From an uncultured Acidimicrobiales bacterium (GTDB lineage: Bacteria > Actinomycetota > Acidimicrobiia > Acidimicrobiales > SZUA-35): a stretch of 36,906 bases of DNA. The notes beneath the pieces are model-generated. The model worked only from the letters and a program-made list of their open reading frames with translations, did not search any database and was not told where the DNA came from. A program made the translations under genes and the position numbers. Within the stretch, counting starts at the first letter, position 1. Each line of letters starts with the position of its first letter. This document shows, piece after piece, positions 31,294 to 36,906 of this stretch. The DNA lies in the NCBI GenBank assembly GCA_937922045.1, contig CAKZXA010000074.1:1-36906 (forward strand), given 5' to 3'.

Positions 31294-31722
31294 ATGATGA
31301 TGGGTACTTCTTTGGTCCGCTCGGCGCTTGTCGGAACGATCGCAGCCATCGTGGCGGTGATCGTGGTTTTGCTTGTTGCTGATGCAGTGAGCGGACCGCT
31401 GCTTGTTGCTACACCGGGAAGTGATGTCGCCGAAGAGGTTCCGCTCGGCGGCGCCGTGATTTTCACCGCGCTCGGCGGCCTGGTTGGCATGTTGTTGGCG
31501 TGGGCTACGAGCCGGTTTGGGTGGTCGGCGTCGGTCTTCCTCGGTGTTTGCCTTGTCGCACTCGTGCTCTACGGGATCCCGCCCTTCTCGGCTGCCGAAG
31601 AGACGGCGACCGCCCTTTGGCTTAACGTCATGCACATAGCGGCCGCGATTCCGATCGTGGGCTCGCTCTATCGCTGGTTGACGGGTCGCCGAGTTGGCGG
31701 CATCGCCGACATCGACGGCTAG
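31294..31722 (+). CDS. DUF6069-like four-helix membrane protein
   Basis: This 142-residue protein begins at one of three successive ATGs (31294, 31297, 31300) after GGGGGAG. It has four hydrophobic segments (SALVGTIAAIVAVIVVLLV, AVIFTALGGLVGMLLAWAT, ASVFLGVCLVALVLYGIPP, LWLNVMHIAAAIPIVGSLY) and ends in a basic and then acidic tail. The fourth segment with its N-x-x-H is the usual end of actinobacterial DUF6069 proteins. No catalytic role is known. It is flanked by two copies of a palindromic repeat. Confidence 0.75.
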   Translation: MMMGTSLVRSALVGTIAAIVAVIVVLLVADAVSGPLLVATPGSDVAEEVPLGGAVIFTALGGLVGMLLAWATSRFGWSASVFLGVCLVALVLYGIPPFSAAEETATALWLNVMHIAAAIPIVGSLYRWLTGRRVGGIADIDG

Positions 31723-31724
31723 TA

Positions 31725-31758
31725 CCGCCGTCCGGAGGGGACTCCCACCGAACGGCGG
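31725..31758. terminator. Palindromic repeat, copy 2, bidirectional terminator-like hairpin
   Basis: CCGCCGTCCGG (31725-31735) pairs with CCGAACGGCGG (31748-31758) with one C/A mismatch, leaving AGGGGACTCCCA as the loop region, which can itself form G-C pairs. It lies between the convergent DUF6069 and TrpB2 genes, 10 bases from the stop of the latter, where a bidirectional terminator is expected. No T-run. Confidence 0.6.
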
Positions 31759-31767
31759 CTTCTCGAA

Positions 31768-33141
31768 CTAGTCGAGGTTAGGTACCGTGGCCATGGCTTC
31801 GGCAATCTTTGTATCCGCCAGGTCGTAGTCGACCATCTCGCCACTGAGGTAGTGATCGTAGGCGGCCATGTCGAAGTGGCCGTGTCCGCAAAGGGCGGTG
31901 AGAATCACCTTTTCCTCACCGGATTCCTTGCATGCCAACGCCTCGCGAATAGTGGCGGCGATGGCGTGGGTTGGCTCCGGTGCAGGCACGATGCCTTCGG
32001 TGCGGGCGAACTTGATCGCAGCGTCGAAGCATTCCATCTGCGGAATTGAGATGGCTTCGACCAGGCCTTCCTCGTAGATGTGGGACACGAGGGGAGCCAT
32101 GCCGTGGTAGCGCAGGCCACCAGCGTGGATCGGATCGGGAATGAAGCTATGGCCGAGGGTGTGCATCTTGACCAGGGGGGTGAGGCCGGCGGTGTCGCCG
32201 AAGTCGTAGCGGTACTCACCCTTGGTGAGTGTGGGGCAGGCGGCTGGTTCGACACAACGGATCGTCGGGTTCATGCGGCCGGCTAGCTTTTCGCGCAGGA
32301 AGGGGAACGACAAGCCACCAAAGTTTGAACCACCGCCGGTGCAACCGACGAGCACGTCGGGGGTTTCGCCCACCATCGCCAGCTGCTTGAGCGCCTCTTC
32401 GCCGATGATGGTCTGATGCATGAGCACGTGGTTGAGCACGCTGCCGAGTGCGTAGCGGGTGTTCGGATCCTCTACCGCCATCATGACGGCCTCGGAGATG
32501 GCGATGCCGAGCGAGCCGGGATGGTCGGGGTCTTCGGCCAGCAGGCCGCGTCCGTACTCGGTCACCTCCGAGGGGCTGGGGTGAACGGTTGCGCCCCATA
32601 CTTCCATCATCGCTTTGCGATATGGCTTCTGACGGTAGGAGGCGGCCACCTGCCATACCTCACACTCGATCCCGTACTGGGCGGCGGCGAAGGAGAGGGC
32701 GGAGCCCCACTGGCCGGCGCCGGTCTCGGTGGTCAGCTTGGTGACGCCTTCCTGGGCGTTGTAGTAGGCCTGAGGAACCGAAGTGTTCGGCTTGTGGGAT
32801 CCGGCTGGGCTGACACCTTCGTACTTGTAGAAAATCTTGGCTGGCGTGTCGAGTAGTTTTTCGAGCCGCCTGGCTCGAAACAGCGGGCTTGGACGCCACA
32901 GACGGTAGACGTCCAAGACCTCTCCGGGGATGTCTATATAGCTGTCTTGGCTGACCTCTTGCATGATGATCGCCATCGGGAAGAGGGGAGCGAGATCGTC
33001 GGGTCCGATCGGTTCATGGGTGCCGGGGTGCAGAGGTGGTGGCGGCGGGGTTGGAAGGTCGGGGATGAGGTTGTACCACTGGGTTGGCATCTCCGACTCG
33101 GGGAGAATGATCTTCGTGTAGTTGTCCGCTTGGTTTGCCAT
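31768..33141 (-). CDS. TrpB2-type tryptophan synthase beta-like protein
   Basis: This 457-residue PLP enzyme is of the longer TrpB2 class, which has an N-terminal extension and works without a bound alpha subunit. The PLP lysine is K117 in [11 protein letters not shown]; the phosphate-binding loop is [11 protein letters not shown] (266-276). Landmarks are [20 protein letters not shown] (140-159), [20 protein letters not shown] and [12 protein letters not shown]-like text ([12 protein letters not shown]). The enzyme joins indole and serine to tryptophan. No trpA or other trp gene is nearby, so it may act in indole salvage; that is typical for stand-alone TrpB2. It is divergent from the gamma-glutamyltransferase gene. 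Confidence 0.92.
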   Translation of the reverse strand: MANQADNYTKIILPESEMPTQWYNLIPDLPTPPPPPLHPGTHEPIGPDDLAPLFPMAIIMQEVSQDSYIDIPGEVLDVYRLWRPSPLFRARRLEKLLDTPAKIFYKYEGVSPAGSHKPNTSVPQAYYNAQEGVTKLTTETGAGQWGSALSFAAAQYGIECEVWQVAASYRQKPYRKAMMEVWGATVHPSPSEVTEYGRGLLAEDPDHPGSLGIAISEAVMMAVEDPNTRYALGSVLNHVLMHQTIIGEEALKQLAMVGETPDVLVGCTGGGSNFGGLSFPFLREKLAGRMNPTIRCVEPAACPTLTKGEYRYDFGDTAGLTPLVKMHTLGHSFIPDPIHAGGLRYHGMAPLVSHIYEEGLVEAISIPQMECFDAAIKFARTEGIVPAPEPTHAIAATIREALACKESGEEKVILTALCGHGHFDMAAYDHYLSGEMVDYDLADTKIAEAMATVPNLD

Positions 33142-33311
33142 GGGCCAAAGGTAGTGACCGCTAGCGCGAACCGCAATGACACGACCGCGAGCCGAAGCTA
33201 GCAGGCCTCGTAGGCGTAGCTACCGATGCCAGCTGGCGTGGTGGGCTGACACCGGTCCGTTTGAGCGGACTAGTGTCGATCAGAATCTACTCGTCGACGT
33301 TGGGAGAAACT

Positions 33312-34925
33312 ATGGCAGCACGAGACGGGAATGGCATGGTGTCGGCGGCTCAGCCTGAATCGGTAGAGGCTGGGGTCGATGCGTTGCGGGCTGGCGGCAA
33401 TGCGGTCGACGCAGCCATCGCATCTGCGTTGGTGGCTGGTGTCGTCGATCCTCAAATGTGCGGGATCGCAGGGTTCGGAAATGCGCAGCTCTACCTGCCG
33501 GGCGAAGGGGTGCACACCTGTGTCGACTTTCATGGAACATCGCCGGCGGCCACCCAGGCCGACATGTGGGAGAACCTGCTTGTAGGCGAAACGAGAGACG
33601 GGTTTGGCTTCCTGCTCGAGGGAAACGTGAACGATGTTGGCTACCAATCGATCACTACCCCCGGTTCACTCCTGGCCTACTACGAATCGCAGACCCGGTA
33701 TGGGCGACTCGAATGGGCCGACGTGGTCGAGCCGGCTATCCGCTATGCCGAGGACGGGTTCATGATTCGTCCGGCCGTGTACCGGTGGTGGGCGGAAGGC
33801 GCCTCGATGGGACGGGTCAACAACATCGAAAGGCTGAGCCACACGCCGGCAGGGCGGGCGATCTACTTTCACGAAGACGGCACGCTGCGTCAGATCGGTG
33901 AGACGCTTCGCAACCCTGCGTTGGCCGACACGCTGCGCCGCATCGCCAAAGGGGGCGCCGCCGAGTTCTACACCGGCGAGATCGCTCAGCAGATCGACGC
34001 CGACATGAAAGCCAACGGTGGGCTGCTATCGGCCGACGACCTGGCCACCTATCGCACGGTCTGGGGAGAACCGCTGCGAACCGAGTACCGAGGGCTGGAC
34101 GTCGCCACCAACCAGCCTCCCGGCGGAGGGGTGATGGTGGCTGAGATCCTCAACACCCTCGGGCACTTCGATCTGGCCAGCATGGGCCATAACAGCGTCG
34201 AGTATGTGCGAGTGGTGACCGAAGCCATGAAATGGGCTACGGCCGACAAGGACGCCCACGTCGGCGACCCGGAGTTCGTCGATGTGCCCCTCGACCGCTT
34301 GCTCTCGGCCGAGTATGGCGCCGAGCTGGCCGACCGGATTCGCAACGGTACGCGAGCCGAGGTGGCGCGGATGCACGGTGAGCCGCCAGACACCACCCAT
34401 GTCTGCGTCGTCGATGGCGACGGAAACGCGGTGACGATGACGCACTCGCTCGGCATGCCGTCTGGGGTTGTCACCGAGGGTTTGGGTTTCATGTACAACG
34501 GTTGCATGGCCGTGTTCGATCCTCGCCCAGGCCGAGCCGGGTCGCTGGCGCCGGGCAAGCGTCGCTTCAGTTCGCTGTGCCCCACCATGGTGTTCCGAAA
34601 CGGCGAGCTCGATTTTGTTGTCGGGGCGCCAGGGGGAACCCAGATCGCCATGGGCGTGACTCAGGTGCTGCTTAACCACATCGATTTCGGGATGCCCGTG
34701 CTCGACGCCATCGTTGCGCCCCGGTTCTCATCGACCAGCAATGCGATCGATGTCTGCAACCGGGTCCCGCGTTCGGTGACCGACGAGTTGGCGGCCGACG
34801 GGTACGAGGTGGTGCGTTGGCCTGAGAGCTACGCCTTCGCCCGCGTTCACGGCATCGAGGTTACGCCGACCGGCCTGGCCGGGGCCGCCGATCCCGGTGC
34901 CGACGGTATGGCGTTGTCGGCCTGA
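33312..34925 (+). CDS. ggt: Gamma-glutamyltransferase family protein
   Basis: This 537-residue Ntn-hydrolase starts at the ATG at 33312 after GGGAGAA; an upstream in-frame ATG at 33261 lacks a ribosome-binding site. Features are GNAVDAAIASALVAGVVDPQ and CGIAGFGNAQLYLPG near the N-terminus, the autoprocessing site before the catalytic Thr361 in DTTHVCVVDGDGNAVTMTHS, the oxyanion-side GVVTEGLGFMYNGCMAVFDP and the C-terminal VGAPGGTQIAMGVTQVLLN. It splits gamma-glutamyl amides or a related substrate. No clear signal peptide is visible, unlike E. coli Ggt, so it may be a cytosolic branch acting on gamma-glutamyl or acylase substrates. Confidence 0.92.
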   Translation: MAARDGNGMVSAAQPESVEAGVDALRAGGNAVDAAIASALVAGVVDPQMCGIAGFGNAQLYLPGEGVHTCVDFHGTSPAATQADMWENLLVGETRDGFGFLLEGNVNDVGYQSITTPGSLLAYYESQTRYGRLEWADVVEPAIRYAEDGFMIRPAVYRWWAEGASMGRVNNIERLSHTPAGRAIYFHEDGTLRQIGETLRNPALADTLRRIAKGGAAEFYTGEIAQQIDADMKANGGLLSADDLATYRTVWGEPLRTEYRGLDVATNQPPGGGVMVAEILNTLGHFDLASMGHNSVEYVRVVTEAMKWATADKDAHVGDPEFVDVPLDRLLSAEYGAELADRIRNGTRAEVARMHGEPPDTTHVCVVDGDGNAVTMTHSLGMPSGVVTEGLGFMYNGCMAVFDPRPGRAGSLAPGKRRFSSLCPTMVFRNGELDFVVGAPGGTQIAMGVTQVLLNHIDFGMPVLDAIVAPRFSSTSNAIDVCNRVPRSVTDELAADGYEVVRWPESYAFARVHGIEVTPTGLAGAADPGADGMALSA

Positions 34926-34939
34926 TGGTTCTGCGAACT

Positions 34940-35317
34940 CTAAGACTTCGGCTTGTTGAGGACCGCGGAGAGAACCGAAAGGACCAGAACACTCGCTGCT
35001 GGCAGTGAGCGTTTGAGAGGATCTTTCACCTTCATATGCATGCCGATTGCTCCGAGCATGAACGCAGCGAGCCCGCCGGAGGCTGGTCGGACGAGTTTTG
35101 GGAACCGGTGACCGGCGAGCATAAGCATGGCGAGGCTTACCTTGGTCGCGCCGATCGCATACATGGCGTTCTTGGGGAGCCCGTATTCTTCGAACTCTTC
35201 GGTCATGGTTGTTGCGTCTCCACCGCGATATCCGGTGTCTTTGTTGAACCTGTTTGTCCAGACATTGAGAATCCAGAGTGCTGCACCAGTCTGTGCCGCT
35301 TTGCCAACGATGTTCAT
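34940..35317 (-). CDS. DoxX-like membrane protein
   Basis: This 125-residue protein begins MNIVGKAAQTGAALWILNVW and has four hydrophobic segments. The stretch YGLPKNAMYAIGATKVSLAM with LMLAGHRFPKLVRPASGGLA and FMLGAIGMHMKVKDPLKRSL, where a Gly/Lys helix is followed by an MLG-x-I-x-x-H helix, is characteristic of DoxX and DoxX-like proteins. These are thought to act in membrane redox or thiosulphate:quinone-related functions. The gene stands alone, convergent with ggt and divergent from the truncated hydrolase gene. Start ATG at 35317 looks right from the family N-terminus. Confidence 0.8.
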   Translation of the reverse strand: MNIVGKAAQTGAALWILNVWTNRFNKDTGYRGGDATTMTEEFEEYGLPKNAMYAIGATKVSLAMLMLAGHRFPKLVRPASGGLAAFMLGAIGMHMKVKDPLKRSLPAASVLVLSVLSAVLNKPKS

Positions 35318-35473
35318 GGAATCCTTCGATCTTTCGGTTGAGGCTAGATTCTAGCCATGTTGGGTTCCGGCGGCTTGGTCGTAGCAGATCCTACTTAACC
35401 GCCATCGAACCCAGAACAGACCAGCCGCCACCGCTTCGGGCTCGACCAGCCACCGTGGCATACAGTAACGCGG

Positions 35474-35965
35474 ATGAACACGGCAAGGATCAGCGACCAA
35501 ATCATCGTTCCCCTGCCAGATGGCACACAACTGTCAGCCCTTATCTGGTTTCCTGAACAGGAGGGCCGATACCCCGCAATCCTCGAATACCACCCCTATC
35601 CCAAGCGATTCGTCACGGCCGATCGAGACGAAATCGGTCACGCCTACTTCGCCGCACACGGCTATGTCTCGGTGCGGGTCGACATGCGCGGCGCGGGTGA
35701 GAGCGAGGGCTTCTTGTCCGACGAGTACACCCAGGTCGCCCGCCAAGACGCGGTCGACGTCATCGAGTGGCTGGCCCAACAGCCATGGTGCACAGGCACG
35801 AACCGAGTTGCAACACGGATCGACACACTCGCAGTGTGCGCGAACAGATTGAGGCGCTGGCACTGGTGTTATCGGCGTGGTGCCAGTCTCTCTGGAAGAA
35901 GGCCTACCGGCATAATCATGACGGACTTGTCTTTAACAGATCACTTCAAGCAGTTGAAGATCTAA
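35474..35965 (+). pseudogene. Truncated CocE/NonD (X-Pro dipeptidyl-peptidase S15-type) hydrolase
   Basis: The first 112 residues are a clear CocE-family alpha/beta-hydrolase N-terminus: IIVPLPDGTQLSALIWFPEQ, then PAILEYHPYPKRFVTADRDE, then AHGYVSVRVDMRGAGESEGF, then DAVDVIEWLAQQPWCTG. At that point the expected K-V-G-M-x-G-x-S-x-x-G nucleophile elbow is absent and unrelated sequence follows to a stop at 35965. The family is about 600 residues, so less than a fifth remains. The break is near 35802. The last part overlaps, on the other strand, the 3' end of the interrupted lipoprotein gene. Confidence 0.8.
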
Positions 35966-36391
35966 ACTCTCGGACGGGAAGTTCCAACCTCCGACCTCGA
36001 TAGTGCCGTCACAGAATGTTTGAAACGTCACGACTTGGTCTTCTTGTTCGCTGTTCGTCACCGATGCGGTGATCATCTCTCGGAGCCGATGACTCTCTGT
36101 CGGGCTGACGTAGTCGACATACTATATCATCTGGGAAAAACCGCCGATAGGGGCGGGGTAGTCTTGCTCCTCGCACACGATATTCAGGGTGCCGCCTTGA
36201 GGTTTCACAAAGATAAGAGACCCGTCGATTTGTTCCACAAGATCGCATGGAGCGGCGACATAGACCGTTAGTGGCCCCGGCTCTTCGATAATGTCGTGTC
36301 CTGGCAACGACAGGGCACAGCCGCTGAGCAGTAGGACCAGGAGAACAGCGATACTCGTCGGCGATAGAAGGTTGCGGAGCTGAGGCGACAT
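35933..36391 (-). pseudogene. Lipoprotein gene interrupted by an in-frame TAG
   Basis: From the ATG at 36391 the product has a lipoprotein signal (IAVLLVLLLSGC, lipid Cys about residue 25) and an acidic mature part (CDLVEQIDGSLIFVKPQGG, then CEEQDYPAPIGGFSQMI) up to TAG at 36122-36124. The same frame continues without a break as YVDYVSPTESHRLREMITAS, then TNSEQEDQVVTFQTFCDGTI, then EVGGWNFPSESLDLQLLEVI to TAA at 35933-35935. The part after TAG is clearly protein-like, so the intact gene would give about 152 residues. One nonsense change is the simplest reading. No family recognised. Confidence 0.65.
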
Positions 36392-36429
36392 CGGCTTAGA
36401 GCCCGCTGGTAGGCCAGAAGTCGTTGGTC

Positions 36430-36729
36430 TCAGTCAAGTCGCGGCTCGCTGTCTGCGGGTGACAAATCCACAATGACCTTTGCGCCTACTGCTTCGTCTT
36501 CAACGACCTTGGGGATTTGCACGGTCCTATGGTTGCTAGCGTTTCCAAGCTCAAGAGGCTGGCGTTCCTTTTCGGGACCGCCCCGAAGAAGGCGTAGCCG
36601 CTCGCCTGGTTCAACGTAGCCTCGAATCACCGCGTAGCCCTGTTCGTTAACGATCCCCACCACGGCGAGCTCTTTTCGGCCAGCGAGTGTGAGCTCGGTG
36701 CCCTCCTCTTCGGGGCTCATTATCACCAA
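36430..36729 (-). CDS. Hypothetical soluble protein, start uncertain
   Basis: From the ATG at 36729 this is a 99-residue protein with beta-rich content (GTELTLAGRKELAVVGIVNE, then YAVIRGYVEPGERLRLLRG) and an acidic C-terminus. The same frame stays protein-like for about 25 codons upstream (LLAVVTNPAPADGLLPLEFL) to an in-frame TGA near 36809, with only TTG or GTG codons as possible starts and no good Shine-Dalgarno. It may be a truncated or differently started gene. It lies 38 bases upstream of the interrupted lipoprotein gene on the same strand and could share its transcript. The rest of the window (to 36906) holds no gene I can support. Confidence 0.5.
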   Translation of the reverse strand: MVIMSPEEEGTELTLAGRKELAVVGIVNEQGYAVIRGYVEPGERLRLLRGGPEKERQPLELGNASNHRTVQIPKVVEDEAVGAKVIVDLSPADSEPRLD

Positions 36730-36906
36730 AAATTCAAGCGGAAGAAGCCCATCAGCGGGTGCAGGATTTGTAACAACCGCGAGTAATCCTTCGGGAGATC
36801 GCAGGGGTCAGCAGGGGTGTACACCGTTGACCGATTCGAAGGCGTTGCGGGAGCAGCGTCGGATTGCGATGGACCGATCTCAGCGCCTCATGGTCGACAC
36901 GTGTGC

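Noticed and set aside
34026-34679. 217-codon minus-strand frame opposite gamma-glutamyltransferase
   Set aside because: Shadow of a clearly identified gene.
36800-36830. Short direct repeat GCAGGGGT-CA-GCAGGGGT and palindrome GTGTACAC
   Set aside because: Too short and isolated to support an operator or origin call.
1-36906. CRISPR arrays, rRNA and tRNA genes
   Set aside because: No regularly spaced repeats, T-loop-like GGTTCGAxTCC with a matching acceptor stem, or rRNA segments were found on either strand.

Overview
The window is high-GC bacterial DNA with actinobacterial gene content (a split Tad pilus locus with paired TadE proteins, a YCII/ECF42 sigma pair, a DUF6069-type membrane protein, an F420/PPOX-type protein, a TrpB2-type synthase). 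An acidimicrobial or related actinobacterial lineage is a reasonable inference, but no rRNA, tRNA or other phylogenetic marker is present to prove it. Functions are assigned from recognised motifs and remembered family features; no database search was run.

Layout. (1) 1-3300: a minus-strand cobalamin uptake operon (BtuF-like lipoprotein, BtuC-like permease, BtuD-like ATPase, then the start of a further gene) headed by a cobalamin riboswitch. (2) 3348-10308: mixed metabolic and membrane genes (SDR, acetamidase/formamidase, TesB thioesterase, hypotheticals), with several broken genes: a 5'-truncated PPOX gene, a frameshifted small gene and a crotonase cut off after about 70 residues. (3) 10442-15701: a plus-strand, translationally coupled Tad operon arm (pilin-like protein, two TadE-like, one TadG-like, a LysM membrane protein, a lipoprotein) whose last gene encodes a secreted 703-residue polymorphic-toxin-like protein with a HINT domain and a short DUF4160-like C-terminal tip. 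(4) 15694-20786: an array of lower-GC immunity-like genes, an orphan toxin tip, an IS3 remnant, a 78-bp direct repeat and three genes whose frames change at or next to homopolymer runs. (5) 21060-25677: the convergent second arm of the Tad locus (CpaB, CpaE/TadZ, CpaF/TadA, TadB, TadC). (6) 25848-36906: an ABC-2 exporter pair, YCII plus a broken ECF42 sigma factor, TspO, RlmG, DUF6069, TrpB2, gamma-glutamyltransferase, DoxX, a truncated CocE-type hydrolase and a lipoprotein gene interrupted by an in-frame TAG.

The most interesting system is the polymorphic toxin/immunity module placed between, and translationally joined to, the two arms of the Tad secretion/pilus locus. The coupling (GTGA, TGATG and GTGGCTAG overlaps from the LysM gene through the lipoprotein, toxin and first immunity candidate) suggests that the toxin is made with the pilus machinery, and possibly displayed or exported through it. 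That last step is inference.
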